A DNA stretch of 64,000 nt from Desulfitobacterium metallireducens DSM 15288 (GCF_000231405.2 NZ_CP007032.1:2728001-2792000); one strand, 5' to 3'; shown: positions 24,776-34,382, counted from the first letter of the stretch. Notes: generated by a model from the sequence alone, not told the origin. Program-made: numbers and translations.

Positions 24776-27619
24776 TTACGCGAATGAAACTTTCTCCCTC
24801 TTCAAATATTGCTCAATTTCTACCGGTGGACGAGGTTTACTATAGAAGTAGCCTTGAATCTCATCACAGTTTTTATATTTCAGAAAATCCAATTGTCCTT
24901 CTGTTTCCACCCCTTCAGCAATAACCGTCAAATGGAGGTTATGGGCCAACTGAATAATGGCAATAACAATAGCCTCCCCATTTTCATCCCTTCCGATATC
25001 TTGAACAAAAGATTGATCAATCTTTAACGTATCAATAGGAAGTTTCCGTAAGTAATTCAAGGACGAATAGCCTGTCCCAAAATCATCAATCGCAATAGTC
25101 ACACCGAGTTCCTTCAAGCGCTTCAATTGTTTAATCGAACTTTCGACGTTTTCCATTGCAATGCTCTCTGTAATCTCAATCTCGAGCCACTGCGGATCCA
25201 AGCCGGTTTCCTTTAAAACCTCAGCAATGCTCTCAATGAACATCGGCTCACGGAATTGGCGGGCCGAAATATTCACCGAAATGGACTGAGGGGGATACCC
25301 CATCTCCTGCCACTTCAAATTTTGATCACAAGCACAGCGCAACACCCACGCCCCAATTGGGACAATCAATCCGGTTTCTTCAGCAATGGGAATAAACACT
25401 GCCGGCGACACACTCCCTTGGATCGAAGAATTCCAACGAAGAAGAACCTCCAACCCCTTAATCCGGCCTGTCCGAATATCAACTTGAGGTTGATAATGCA
25501 GGGAAAGCTCTTCTCGTTCCAGCGCCCTGCGCAAATGATTACCTAAGGCTAGCTTTTCTTGGATCTTATCATCAAGCTTACGTGTAAAGAATTGATAATT
25601 ATTACGCCCCAGCTCCTTAGCATAATACATCGCTGTATCCGCTTGTTTGAGCAACGTTTCTTGATCTTCACCATCATCAGGGAAAATACTGATTCCTAGG
25701 GTTGGTGTAATAAACACCTCATTCTCTTCAATATAAAAGGGCATCGCAAAGGCGTGGATAATTTTCTCGGCGATCAAGCTTGCCTCTTCAGGTTGCTTCA
25801 ACTCGGATAAAAGAATAACAAACTCATCGCCTCCTAGACGTCCAAGCGTCCCTTCCATACATAAACTTGCGATTCGATTCGCGACGAGTTTCAACAACTG
25901 ATCTCCTACATTATGCCCTAAGCTATCATTGATCAACTTAAACTGATCAAGATCTAGGAAGAGGACAGCGCATTTATGCTGTTCAATCTGGGCCTGCTTA
26001 AGCGAACTGTCTAAAAGGCTTTTAAAATAACACCGGTTTGGCAACTCGGTCAACGCATCATAGTGGGCCTGATTCCAGATCGCCTCTTCAGCCTGTTTCC
26101 TTTCAGAAATATCTCGAACCACACCAAGCGTCACGGATTGGCCGTTGAGATTGGCACTGGCTAAACTTATTTCGACCGGAAAGTTTTCCTTATCTTTAGT
26201 AAAATGAATCGCTTCAAATCGAACTTCCTCTTTTCCTTCTCGAAGAAAGCGTTCAAAATGCGACTCCTTCTTCAGCGCACCAAGGTCTCGAATGTTTAAA
26301 CTTAAAAGTTCCTCACGCTTAAAGCCATACATCGTCTCAGCCGATTCATTCGCATCAATAATTTGACCCTCTGTGTCAATGAAAAATATAGAATCATTTA
26401 CCTGTTCCGCCAAAATACGAAAACGTTCTAAATGCTCCCGTTCTTCGGCATAAGCAAATGCAAGTGCTAACTGATGTGAAAAATGCGAATAAAGCGTCCT
26501 GCGTCTGGAATCAAAATAGTCCGGAATATCTGAATAAAGAACAAAAACTCCCAAAATCGTTTCCTCATGAAGCAGTGGGAATGCAGCAACTGAACAAATG
26601 CTACTCCCCTCAAAATCCTTCCAAACCTGATAAGCTGGATTCCCTTCCACGGATAACGTTTGAGGTGTACCTAATCGTATTGCTCTGCCGGCAGCGCCCT
26701 CACTATATTCCGAATCATCCCAGCGCACCACTAAATGGTCCAAGGCCTCAATTCCAGCATGGGCTATGAAGTCAACTCGCCCATCCTCCTCTTTAGAACC
26801 CACCCAAACGTAACTAAAGTCCAGTTTTTCGACCAATTCCAGACAGAGTGATTTAGTAATCGTCTCAAGAGGAATCTTTGAAAGGACCATTTGGTCAATG
26901 TCATTAAGAATTGCCGTTTTAATCTCTGATCTTTTTTCCTCAGTATGATCAACTAGTGTGAGGACCATCTCCTCTTCCCCTGTCTCCAAATTCTCAAGGG
27001 GATCATAATTAACCAACAGCCAGAGTTTATGTCCACTCTTCTGGATGACTTCAACTAGGCAATTTCGCTCAGAATCCAAGGTATGTAGGCATTTCTGAAC
27101 CAATTCATCCCAAGATAATTCTATTCCGTCGACACGGAATTTCGGGCCTGACTCGAGCTCTAATAAACGTCTGGCCGAGTTATTAGCATGAACTAATTGG
27201 CCTTCCTGATTAAGCACCAAAATTCCGCTTGAGACCCCTTCATAGACTCCTCGATAATAGGTTTCCCGCTCCTGAAGTTCGTCAAATTGCTGTCTTAATT
27301 CTTCCTCAGTTGCCACAAGTTCCTCATGTGTCGCTCCGAGTTCCTCATGAACCGTTTCTAATTGGGAATAACTTTCATATAGTCTTTTTTCTGAGTCCAT
27401 CAAGGATTGAACAGAACGATTGATCATTCCATATAAAAGTAAAGAAGTCACTACGACGTACGCCCATCCTTTTTCCGTTTGCACCCATGTTAACATCTCT
27501 TGATCAAACCCCAGCATTTTAAGGAATTGGTCGGAAAAAAGGATCCAAGCGCCTCCTATGACAGCGTAAATTATCGTAATTTCTAGGGGAGTTTTATCCT
27601 TGAACTTTTTCTCTTCCAT
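24776..27619 (-). CDS. PAS/GAF sensor protein with GGDEF and EAL domains
   Basis: This 947-residue cyclic-di-GMP protein has two short N-terminal membrane helices (about 12-30 and 42-60) and a coiled coil (about 70-120). A first PAS domain spans about 125-230, a GAF domain about 235-395 and a second PAS about 400-520 (FFIDTEGQIIDANESAETMYGFKREEL). The GGDEF domain covers about 525-685 (GRLGGDEFVILLSE) and the EAL domain about 700-940 (GLEVLLRWNSS, IDDFGTGYSSL, AEGVETEGQL, QGYFYSKP). The EAL signature reads EVL, keeping the catalytic Glu. Both active sites look complete, so it may make and break c-di-GMP in response to ligands. It is a single gene behind an AAGGAGG site. Confidence 0.94.
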   Translation of the reverse strand: MEEKKFKDKTPLEITIIYAVIGGAWILFSDQFLKMLGFDQEMLTWVQTEKGWAYVVVTSLLLYGMINRSVQSLMDSEKRLYESYSQLETVHEELGATHEELVATEEELRQQFDELQERETYYRGVYEGVSSGILVLNQEGQLVHANNSARRLLELESGPKFRVDGIELSWDELVQKCLHTLDSERNCLVEVIQKSGHKLWLLVNYDPLENLETGEEEMVLTLVDHTEEKRSEIKTAILNDIDQMVLSKIPLETITKSLCLELVEKLDFSYVWVGSKEEDGRVDFIAHAGIEALDHLVVRWDDSEYSEGAAGRAIRLGTPQTLSVEGNPAYQVWKDFEGSSICSVAAFPLLHEETILGVFVLYSDIPDYFDSRRRTLYSHFSHQLALAFAYAEEREHLERFRILAEQVNDSIFFIDTEGQIIDANESAETMYGFKREELLSLNIRDLGALKKESHFERFLREGKEEVRFEAIHFTKDKENFPVEISLASANLNGQSVTLGVVRDISERKQAEEAIWNQAHYDALTELPNRCYFKSLLDSSLKQAQIEQHKCAVLFLDLDQFKLINDSLGHNVGDQLLKLVANRIASLCMEGTLGRLGGDEFVILLSELKQPEEASLIAEKIIHAFAMPFYIEENEVFITPTLGISIFPDDGEDQETLLKQADTAMYYAKELGRNNYQFFTRKLDDKIQEKLALGNHLRRALEREELSLHYQPQVDIRTGRIKGLEVLLRWNSSIQGSVSPAVFIPIAEETGLIVPIGAWVLRCACDQNLKWQEMGYPPQSISVNISARQFREPMFIESIAEVLKETGLDPQWLEIEITESIAMENVESSIKQLKRLKELGVTIAIDDFGTGYSSLNYLRKLPIDTLKIDQSFVQDIGRDENGEAIVIAIIQLAHNLHLTVIAEGVETEGQLDFLKYKNCDEIQGYFYSKPRPPVEIEQYLKREKVSFA

Positions 27620-27734
27620 AGATAATCCTCCTTAAAAAATAGAACAATTCTAATTATACATATAAAACCCCCATAATTCCATAAAATCTTCCTAATTCCC
27701 TCAAAACATTTGATATTTTCCTAAATAAAGTAAG

Positions 27735-27779
27735 AAATCCAAGGCATTTCAAAAGTTCACTTGAAATTGCCTTGGATTT
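27735..27779 (-). terminator. Terminator after the Spo0E-like gene
   Basis: AAATCCAAGGCA...TGCCTTGGATTT forms a long stem (AAATCCAAGGCAATTTCA with one mismatch). It is followed on the minus strand by a weak T tract. Confidence 0.7.
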
Positions 27780-27801
27780 AGGGGGGATTTAGGGGAATAA
27801 T

Positions 27802-27996
27802 TCATTCCCGTTTAATCAAGATAGTGTATAGATTCAACAATTGGTCAAGCTCCTGACTCATTTGAACCACTTCTGGATCAACAAGTCTCCGGCCATTGGC
27901 TAGGTTATAAAGCCGATTTCTCTGCTCATCAATTTGGCTCAATAGCTTGTCCGCTCGCATCAGTCTATCGCTTCCTTCTTCAAACGTCTCAGTCAT
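27802..27996 (-). CDS. Spo0E-like aspartyl-phosphate phosphatase
   Basis: This 64-residue helical hairpin protein carries the Spo0E signature: LLSQIDEQRNRLYNLAN followed by VQMSQELDQLLNLY, with the Ser-x-x-Leu-Asp core needed for dephosphorylation. Such proteins remove phosphate from Spo0A~P and delay sporulation. Length is typical for the short YnzD/YisI class. The ribosome site is a weak AAGGGCGGG. The upstream region holds four CCTAA repeats (28051-28070). Confidence 0.88.
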   Translation of the reverse strand: MTETFEEGSDRLMRADKLLSQIDEQRNRLYNLANGRRLVDPEVVQMSQELDQLLNLYTILIKRE

Positions 27997-28050
27997 GATA
28001 TGCTTTCCCGCCCTTTCTGATAAGAGATGGGCTCAATTCCCTAGCCATAT

Positions 28051-28070
28051 CCTAACCTAACCTAACCTAA
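28051..28070. repeat. Four tandem CCTAA (TTAGG on minus strand) units
   Basis: CCTAA is repeated exactly four times with no interruption, about 55 bp upstream of the Spo0E-like start, in the likely promoter region. The function is unknown. A regulator site or replication slippage are both possible. Confidence 0.6.
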
Positions 28071-28221
28071 ATTTAATTAAATTATCTTAACCCGAGCCAT
28101 TCAATTCTTACTCATTAAATAAACTCAATCTCCATATTTCTAACACAGTCTCTAAATACTTCCCTTTAATCCATATTGTACCATTATTTTTCCTCTTTTC
28201 CTAGTCACCTAAAGCAATTAA

Positions 28222-28260
28222 AAAGCCGATGCTCCTTCAAAAATCCGGAACATCGGCTCA
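28222..28260 (-). terminator. Terminator after the UPF0210 gene
   Basis: On the minus strand GAGCCGATG pairs with CATCGGCTT across a loop of about 20 nt containing an inner CC/GG pair. TTTTTAATTG follows. Confidence 0.8.
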
Positions 28261-28275
28261 AACTAACTCGCTATA

Positions 28276-29643
28276 TTAATTCGACAAACTCGTGATTGGA
28301 GCAGGAATCCTGCCTCCCCGCCGTACAAATTTGCGCGCTGAAAACGGATTTACTTTGATAACAGGAGCCCCACCAAGCAAACCTCCAAACTCAACACGAT
28401 CTCCTGCCTTCTTTCCTATTGCCGGGATCACACGAACCGCCGTCGTCTTCTTATTGATCATACCGATAGCAGCCTCATCCGCAATAATTCCAGCAATCGT
28501 TTCCGGTTCCACATCCCCTGGAATTGCAATCATATCCAGTCCCACGGAACAGACACAGGTCATCGCCTCTAACTTTTCGATAGTAAGCGCTCCCGTTTCT
28601 ACAGCATAAACCATCCCCGCATCTTCCGAAACAGGAATGAACGCTCCACTTAATCCCCCAACATGGGAAGAAGCCATTGCTCCTCCTTTTTTCACGGCAT
28701 CATTCAGCATGGCTAAGGCTGCCGTTGTCCCATGCGCTCCGCAACGTTCAAGACCCATGTTTTCCAAGATCTCCGCTACACTATCGCCAATCGCAGGCGT
28801 CGGGGCCAAGGACAAATCGATAATTCCAAACGGAGCGTTCAAGGCCTTCGAAGCTTCGCGTCCAATGAGTTCTCCAGCCCGTGTGATCTTAAACGTCGTT
28901 CGTTTAATTAGATTAGCCAGTTCGCTCAAATCCGCATCTGGATTTTTTTCGACCATTTTCGCCACAACACCAGGTCCACTCACGCCGACATTGATGACCA
29001 CTTCCGGTTCACCCACTCCATGGAACGCTCCCGCCATAAACGGATTATCTTCCGGAGCATTACAGAATACAACGAGCTTAGCCGCACCAATTCCATCTTG
29101 ATCCGCTGTAAGCCGTGCGCTTTCCAACACAACATGGCCCATTTTCAAAACAGCATCCATATTAATTCCAGCTTTAGTTGACCCAATATTAACTGAGGAA
29201 CACACATACTCTGTCTCGGCTAGCGCTTGAGGAATCGCCGCGATAAGAGCCTCATCTCCCTTGGTGAAGCCTTTTTGGACAAGTGCTGAAAATCCGCCCA
29301 AGAAGTTAATCCCTACTGTTTTCGCCGCTCGATCTAGGGCTTTAGCAAGGCGTACCATTTCCTCTGGCTTAAAATTCGACCCTAATAGGGCCACCGGAGT
29401 CACCGAAACCCGCTTATTAACAATCGGAATTCCATACCGCGCCGCCAGTTCTTCCCCAACTTGAACGAGATTCTCCGCCCGGTGGGTAATTTTATCATAG
29501 ACTTTCTGCTCCACGACTTTGATGTCATCTCCTGCACAATCGAGAAGTGAGATTCCCATCGTAATCGTACGAATATCTAAATTCTCCTGTTCAACCATCT
29601 CTAGTGTTTGCATAATCTCTTGGGGTGTTATATTTAGAGTCAT
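28276..29643 (-). CDS. UPF0210 (PFL-like, DUF711) family protein
   Basis: This 455-residue protein matches the UPF0210 family throughout, with [47 protein letters not shown] and the C-terminal [31 protein letters not shown]. The family shares a fold with pyruvate-formate-lyase-like enzymes but has no settled function. Its usual partner is the small ACT-domain gene (30209-30508). Here the pair is separated by about 560 bp of palindromic element B. A glycine riboswitch precedes the pair, so a glycine-linked role is suggested. The start follows TTAGGAGAG. Confidence 0.92.
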   Translation of the reverse strand: MTLNITPQEIMQTLEMVEQENLDIRTITMGISLLDCAGDDIKVVEQKVYDKITHRAENLVQVGEELAARYGIPIVNKRVSVTPVALLGSNFKPEEMVRLAKALDRAAKTVGINFLGGFSALVQKGFTKGDEALIAAIPQALAETEYVCSSVNIGSTKAGINMDAVLKMGHVVLESARLTADQDGIGAAKLVVFCNAPEDNPFMAGAFHGVGEPEVVINVGVSGPGVVAKMVEKNPDADLSELANLIKRTTFKITRAGELIGREASKALNAPFGIIDLSLAPTPAIGDSVAEILENMGLERCGAHGTTAALAMLNDAVKKGGAMASSHVGGLSGAFIPVSEDAGMVYAVETGALTIEKLEAMTCVCSVGLDMIAIPGDVEPETIAGIIADEAAIGMINKKTTAVRVIPAIGKKAGDRVEFGGLLGGAPVIKVNPFSARKFVRRGGRIPAPITSLSN

Positions 29644-29680
29644 TCCGTTCTCTCCTAACTTGTTAAGTTATTTGTAGTTT

Positions 29681-29869
29681 GTCTGGGTCGTGTAGCTTCC
29701 CGCACATCCGTTCACTTCGCGCTCCAGGGCTAGCACACGCGCTTCCGTAGCAGCTTCGCCAAACCCTTCTGCTTTCTGCATGTGAACCAGGTGGCTTCGC
29801 TATGCTACGGAAGCATCGTGCGCCGTCCCGCCCCTCCGCGAAATCGTTCACTCCTGTGCGGGAAGCTAC
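29681..29869 (-). repeat. Half-copy B1
   Basis: A perfect 15-bp inverted repeat closes the unit: GTAGCTTCCCGCACA at 29692-29706 and TGTGCGGGAAGCTAC at 29855-29869. Inside, GCTTCCGTAGCA and TGCTACGGAAGC form a second stem. AGCGCGAAGTGAACGGA on the minus strand corresponds to the GCGAAGCGCCCGGAG segment of A1. No protein-like frame is present. Confidence 0.65.
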
Positions 29870-29905
29870 TCTTGCAGGTCAATCTTCAAGCAATTCTTCG
29901 AAGCA

Positions 29906-30193
29906 AGTTACAATTACAGTTAGCGAGGACTCTGAGTGAGCATTGATCAAGCTTGGTCAAAATTGCTCTTACCTTTGCTTAACGAGTCACAAGGCCGAAA
30001 CACTTCACTGGAGTGTTTCGCTCGCCGACACTGAGCCAAGGCGACGGCACAGGACGTGCCTAGTGCAGACTGCGCCATGGATGGCATAGCAGATCTGCGC
30101 GGCGAATTTGGAGGGCATTACGCAACTTGCATCCAGCAGTTATGCCCTTAGCTTGGTCTGCGAGCATACCTTCCGAGCGTCTGTAACGTAACT
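29906..30193 (+). repeat. Half-copy B2
   Basis: The terminal stem is AGTTAC plus TTACAG (29906-29919) with CTGTAA plus GTAACT (30181-30193). Internal hairpins include GAAACACTTCACTGGAGTGTTTC (29998-30020, written here across its loop), GGCACAGGACGTGCC and a GGGCAT...ATGCCC pair. GGTCTGCGAGC before the closing strand matches A2. Confidence 0.65.
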
Positions 30194-30208
30194 CTGCTTG
30201 CAAGAGCT

Positions 30209-30508
30209 TTAGATTCGATGCATAAAAGTAAAGACATCCTCATGCTGAGCTGTCACTTTGAGCCCGCGGCCTTCCCCTTCTTCGTTGAGCTTCTTCGAAA
30301 GTTCCCCGAGGGAAATCGAGGACTGACTCATATCAACCACCATCATCATGGTAAAAAAGTCGTGTAAAATCGTCTGGCTGATATCGAGAATATTTACCGA
30401 GTATTCCGCTAAACGCCCGGTCACCCAGGCAATAATTCCGATTTGATCCTTTCCGATCACTGTGACGATTACACGATTAGACTTTTCCTGAGTAAGACTG
30501 TTGCTCAT
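30209..30508 (-). CDS. ACT-domain regulatory protein (UPF0237)
   Basis: This 99-residue protein is essentially one ACT domain: VIVTVIGKDQIGIIAWVTGRLAEYSVNILDIS followed by MMMVVDMSQSSISLGELSKKL. It belongs to the GcvR-like UPF0237 family, which typically binds amino acids and is encoded next to UPF0210. It is the first gene behind the glycine riboswitch and probably senses or responds to glycine or a related amino acid. The ribosome site is AAGGGAG. After the stop codon the transcript would run through element B before reaching the UPF0210 gene. Confidence 0.92.
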   Translation of the reverse strand: MSNSLTQEKSNRVIVTVIGKDQIGIIAWVTGRLAEYSVNILDISQTILHDFFTMMMVVDMSQSSISLGELSKKLNEEGEGRGLKVTAQHEDVFTFMHRI

Positions 30509-30601
30509 TTTCTAGAACTCCCTTCAATTTTCCATACTTTTCATAGTTTTAGCATTTTGACTCTCTTCTCATCCTACTTTAAACGAATAACTCAATGAAA
30601 A

Positions 30602-30760
30602 AAGCCTCATCCTTAAGGATAAGACTCTGGAGAATTTCAGGCTAATACCCTCTGTCCTTTTGCCTGAGAGATTATGCAGCTTACGCTGTTTGCCCCTTCG
30701 GCGTCCTTATCGGAACTCTCCAGAGATCTGTCCACTTACAGTGAAGCGACTGCTCTCCTG
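30602..30760 (-). ncRNA. Glycine riboswitch with expression-platform terminator
   Basis: On the minus strand the conserved glycine aptamer is plain: CTCTGGAGAG, then ACGCCGAAGGGGCAA, then ATCTCTCAGGCAAAAGGAC and AGAGG. Only one complete aptamer is evident; the preceding GGAGAGCAGTCG...GGACAG segment could be a vestigial partner. Downstream, TCTCCAGAG is complementary to the aptamer's first strand CTCTGGAGA. It runs into a terminator stem AGTCTTATCC/GGATGAGGCT with TTTTTT (30602-30626). This arrangement suits transcriptional control of the ACT/UPF0210 genes by glycine. Confidence 0.93.
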
Positions 30761-30800
30761 CAAAGCATCATCCAGTTGTTTCATTATGAAATTAAGGTTT

Positions 30801-30830
30801 ATTATATCGCAGAAGCATACCACATTTCAA
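30801..30830 (-). promoter_or_regulatory. Promoter of the glycine-riboswitch operon
   Basis: The minus strand has TTGAAA (30830-30825), an 18-bp spacer and TATAAT (30806-30801). Transcription would start near 30794, just ahead of the aptamer. Confidence 0.7.
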
Positions 30831-30871
30831 CAAAAAAGTGAATTCAGATCTATTGAAAAGAAATAAGATGA

Positions 30872-30906
30872 GGGGCGTTGCACGACCATAAGTTGTGTAA
30901 CGCCCC
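30872..30906. terminator. Terminator after the cell-wall-binding protein gene
   Basis: GGGGCGTTGCAC pairs with GTGTAACGCCCC (one mismatch), and inner bases also pair. A TTTT tract is clear only on the plus side, and the minus-side tract is weak. Confidence 0.6.
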
Positions 30907-30913
30907 TTTTGCT

Positions 30914-32704
30914 TTACTGCCGAGTAATTCCCTCTAATACAATAGAAGAATCGACCGTCAGATTTGCATCCTTATTCGCAATCATTTTAATAGCCGATCC
31001 CTCATTAAAGGTTACATTTGAGGGTGTAACTACCACGATCTGATCATAATTTCCCTTAAGCTCAACTTTCTGCTCAGGGTTCAGTGAAACAACATATAAG
31101 ACAGGAATTCGATTCGGGCTTGTGTTGGTGACAACCCCTTCCACTACAGCCACCCCTTGATCATCGAAGGTCCCCTGAAGCTCAATATTCGGCTCCGTTT
31201 GTGCAAGCTTGCTAATAACAACTTTCCCAAAACTTCCACCAGATGCATCAAGTGTTGCCTGGGCACTGGCTACCGTGTTTTCGATAGTCGTTCCCGTAGT
31301 AACCGTTACGCCGACCTGACTTGTGCTTTCCACAATCAGCGTCGCGATCTCACTATTAGCAATCTGGATTCCATCGGGTCCGCCCGATAGAACTAAGATA
31401 CTCTTCGCTTTAACGTTATCCATTCTAATTTCGCCTTGAGCACCAGGGTTGATTATGATCCCGCCCTGAACCGTAACATTTTTAAGGGTCACATTATTTC
31501 CCTCAATATACAGATTGTAAGGAGTACTTAGTCCATTTACCGTAACATTATTGCCTGTTACAACTCCATTATCGTTCAAAATCTCTGGCAGATTCGCTTG
31601 AGCAGAACCAACCATCGCTCCATCTTGTGCATAAAGGGCCATTGAGGACATATCCTCAAGCACTTGATCAGGAACAACGGGTTTACCCCCAAGCGCCACT
31701 AAATCAGCGGGCACAATCGGAAAGAAGTTCGTCTTAATGAAATCCCGAGTTCCTGCTGGTAAAGTTTGATTATCAATTAAAAAGATCGCTGAAGAAGTTT
31801 GAGATGCCAAAGATGATCCTGCTAAAGCATCGACAAGATTATTATCATTACCACTGGCTAAATAGAGTTTTTTCCCTTGAATTACCCCGGCAAAAGCTTC
31901 GATAATTTTTACATTGGTCCCAAAACGGTCGCTTCCTCCTAACCGTTTTGGATTCGTGAGCGCCTGTTCCACGACAGAACTCAACGCTCCCTCTCCTCCT
32001 AATACATAAGACTGTTTAATTTGCTTCGTCTTTAGATATTCTTTTACGCTTTGTGGGAGTTGATCGGCCTCCGAAAGAAAAATCGGTATTCCTTGACTTG
32101 CCGCAATTGCTGCCACCGATAACGCATCCGCATTATTATAGGCCGTACTCACGATCACTTGATCAAAACTACCCAACTCTTTCGCAATATTTAACGACGT
32201 TTCAAAGCGGTCTTGCCCCCCTAAAGGAACAACTTTAAGTCCGAGACCATTTTCGAGTGTATCAAGAACAGAGGATTTAATAACCCCACTACCACTTGTG
32301 ACATAAACCGTCTTTACGCCCAGCCTTTTCAATTCTTTTTCGGTATAAGAATTAAGAGTATCTCCCTCTGTTAAAAGAATCGGAGCTTTTCGCAGATGGG
32401 CTAGCGGCGCGGCCGTCAAAGCATCGACTAAGTTTTCATCCATTCCAGCAGAAAGAACAGCATAATCGCTTGAATTATCCGCCCAACCCGCCTCAGCAAT
32501 TTGTGCAGCCGTTTCATAACGGTCAACTCCTCCCAGCCTCTCGGCCGGGTCTTTAGGTAACTCACTCATTTTAAGTTGAGAAAGTGAAGTCAAGGTATTG
32601 GCAATACTATTCTCCTCAGCTAAAGCAGGACTTACCCAAATTGAACCTAATAACAACGTAACCGCAAGGATCGGCGCAACCTTCTTTGTAAACGTGGGCT
32701 TCAT
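30914..32704 (-). CDS. Exported protein with three cell-wall-binding type 2 repeats
   Basis: This 596-residue protein has a signal peptide (residues 1-29). Three CWB2 repeats, each beginning RLGG-x-DR(Y/F)ET or similar, lie at about 56-150, 150-250 and 252-355 (ERLGGVDRYETAAQIAEAGW, PLGGQDRFETSLNIAKELG, RLGGSDRFGTNVKIIEAFAG). These repeats bind anionic wall polymers in Clostridia. The C-terminal 230 residues are Val/Thr/Asn-rich and look like a right-handed beta-helix (NNVTVNGLSTPYNLYIEGNN). The effector function is unknown. It is probably a surface protein held on the wall non-covalently. The gene is single, behind GAAGGGAG. Confidence 0.9.
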   Translation of the reverse strand: MKPTFTKKVAPILAVTLLLGSIWVSPALAEENSIANTLTSLSQLKMSELPKDPAERLGGVDRYETAAQIAEAGWADNSSDYAVLSAGMDENLVDALTAAPLAHLRKAPILLTEGDTLNSYTEKELKRLGVKTVYVTSGSGVIKSSVLDTLENGLGLKVVPLGGQDRFETSLNIAKELGSFDQVIVSTAYNNADALSVAAIAASQGIPIFLSEADQLPQSVKEYLKTKQIKQSYVLGGEGALSSVVEQALTNPKRLGGSDRFGTNVKIIEAFAGVIQGKKLYLASGNDNNLVDALAGSSLASQTSSAIFLIDNQTLPAGTRDFIKTNFFPIVPADLVALGGKPVVPDQVLEDMSSMALYAQDGAMVGSAQANLPEILNDNGVVTGNNVTVNGLSTPYNLYIEGNNVTLKNVTVQGGIIINPGAQGEIRMDNVKAKSILVLSGGPDGIQIANSEIATLIVESTSQVGVTVTTGTTIENTVASAQATLDASGGSFGKVVISKLAQTEPNIELQGTFDDQGVAVVEGVVTNTSPNRIPVLYVVSLNPEQKVELKGNYDQIVVVTPSNVTFNEGSAIKMIANKDANLTVDSSIVLEGITRQ

Positions 32705-32798
32705 TCACATTCTCCCTTCAAATCTATAAATACACTTACCTGACAAGATTAAAAGAAAATGTGAAGCTTGTCATTATGAACTTAATGGTAAAACATTA

Positions 32799-32847
32799 AA
32801 AAAGCAGAAATTGCCTTCAAATAAATTTGAGACAATTTCTGCTTTTT
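32799..32847. terminator. Bidirectional terminator after the helicase gene
   Basis: AAAAAGCAGAAATTG pairs perfectly with CAATTTCTGCTTTTT across a 19-nt loop, giving T tracts in both directions. Confidence 0.8.
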
Positions 32848-32888
32848 AACCCTAAACGAAGGACATGTCCTCTTGTTTTACTGTTTAT

Positions 32889-34382
32889 TTATTCTTTTGG
32901 AAAAGAACTTGGATTCCAACCGCTCCGTTTATTATCCCGTCTCCCACGGTCTTTACCAAAACCCCCACGATCGTTTCCAGAGCCTCGGTTATTACTACCA
33001 CGACCCCGATCATTTCCTCGATACCCTCTTTGATCAAAAGGCCCTCGATGAGCCCCCTTTGAACGAAGCGGAGCAACATCCGTTAGGTGGACTTCTACTG
33101 CATCCGGTTCCTTCGTTAACATCTTAAGCGCTGCAGCTAACAAAGTCACCGAGTCCGTTTCTTCCAGCAGATCTGTTGCTAATCCTTTATAAGGGCTAAG
33201 GTCTTCTTCGTCAATAACACGCATTAACTTCTCCATCGTAATCCGTTGCTGTCCTTCGATCGCTTCAACCAAGGTCGGAATGGGTTTACGGATCATCTTC
33301 CGTTTCGTGAGCTGTTCAATCATGCGTAATTGTCCAATCTCACGAGGAGTCACGAAGGTTACCGCTAATCCGGTTTTACCTGCACGACCTGTTCGTCCGA
33401 TTCGGTGAACATAGCTCTCTGGATCTTGGGGAATATCGAAATTATAAACATGGGTTACCCCACTAATATCCAAACCCCGTGCTGCCACATCCGTAGCCAC
33501 TAAGATCTCAATCGTTCCTTCTTTGAACTGACGTAATACGCTATCCCGTTTACTCTGCGTCAAATCGCCATGAATGCCTTCCGCCGAATAGCCTCGTTTA
33601 TTTAACCCTTCCGCAAGTTCATCAACCCGTCGCTTCGTCCGACCAAACACAATCGCGAGCTCTGGAGACTGCATATCTAAAAGCCGACAAAGGACATCGA
33701 ATTTTTGTTTTTCTTGCACTTCAAGATAGTGTTGCTCAATATTAGCCACCGTCACTTCTTTTGCTTTAACACTAATAAGCTCCGGTTCTTTCATAAAGCG
33801 TTGGGCGAGATTCTGAATGCTTCTCGGCATCGTCGCCGAAAAAAGCAATGTCTGACGGTTTTCCGGGACTTCTTGTAAGATCGTATGAATATCTTCAACA
33901 AAGCCCATATTCAGCATTTCATCCGCCTCATCTAAGACGACAATCTTGATTTCGCTCAAGCGAATTGTTTTTCGTCTCATATGATCCATCAAACGGCCCG
34001 GTGTAGCCACAATAATTTGCGGTCTTTTCTTTAACGCCCGAATCTGACGGTCGATCTCTTGCCCTCCATAGATAGGCAAGGTTTGAATTCCTTTAAATTG
34101 TCCAATCTTATTGAGTTCCTCCGCAACCTGCACAGCCAGTTCACGAGTTGGAGACAGAACAATACCTTGAAGCTGTTCTGCACCAGCCTCTATTTTCTCC
34201 ACCAAAGGTATGCCAAAGGCTGCTGTCTTGCCTGTCCCGGTCTGTGCTTGCCCGATCAGATCTTTTCCCTCAAGAGCTTTGGGAATTGTTTGTTCTTGAA
34301 TCGGAGTTGCCTCTTCAAATCCCATATTTTCCACGGAGTGAAGCACTTGTTCACTCATACCTAATTCACGAAATAAAGCCAT
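32889..34382 (-). CDS. DEAD-box ATP-dependent RNA helicase (CshA-like)
   Basis: This 497-residue helicase shows all family motifs in order: Q-motif [10 protein letters not shown], motif I AQTGTGKT, Ia [54 protein letters not shown] and [15 protein letters not shown]. The C-terminal 75 residues form an Arg/Gly/Asp-rich tail ([20 protein letters not shown]) that aids RNA binding. Length and tail match CshA, a degradosome and cold-adaptation helicase. The gene is alone and divergent from the Gln-rich gene. Confidence 0.94.
   Translation of the reverse strand: MALFRELGMSEQVLHSVENMGFEEATPIQEQTIPKALEGKDLIGQAQTGTGKTAAFGIPLVEKIEAGAEQLQGIVLSPTRELAVQVAEELNKIGQFKGIQTLPIYGGQEIDRQIRALKKRPQIIVATPGRLMDHMRRKTIRLSEIKIVVLDEADEMLNMGFVEDIHTILQEVPENRQTLLFSATMPRSIQNLAQRFMKEPELISVKAKEVTVANIEQHYLEVQEKQKFDVLCRLLDMQSPELAIVFGRTKRRVDELAEGLNKRGYSAEGIHGDLTQSKRDSVLRQFKEGTIEILVATDVAARGLDISGVTHVYNFDIPQDPESYVHRIGRTGRAGKTGLAVTFVTPREIGQLRMIEQLTKRKMIRKPIPTLVEAIEGQQRITMEKLMRVIDEEDLSPYKGLATDLLEETDSVTLLAAALKMLTKEPDAVEVHLTDVAPLRSKGAHRGPFDQRGYRGNDRGRGSNNRGSGNDRGGFGKDRGRRDNKRSGWNPSSFPKE

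Larger units (their letters stand above)
29681..30193. repeat. Element B: second palindromic element, lying between the ACT and UPF0210 genes
   Basis: This gene-free stretch starts about 16 bp after the ACT gene stop codon and ends about 37 bp before the UPF0210 start. It has the same arrangement as element A: a minus-oriented half (B1, 29681-29869) and a plus-oriented half (B2, 29906-30193). Shared marks include TGCAGGTC right after the inner end of the left half, GTTCACT within the left half, GACGTGCC in a hairpin, and TCTGCGAGC with a nearby CCGAGC at the right. Its left end GTCTGGGTCG resembles the GTCTCTGGGGTG end of element A. The right end lacks that motif. Confidence 0.7.

Noticed and set aside
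29663-29851. A 62-codon minus-strand frame in element B
   Set aside because: It lies within the inverted repeat, has a Cys/Arg-rich unlikely sequence and no ribosome site.
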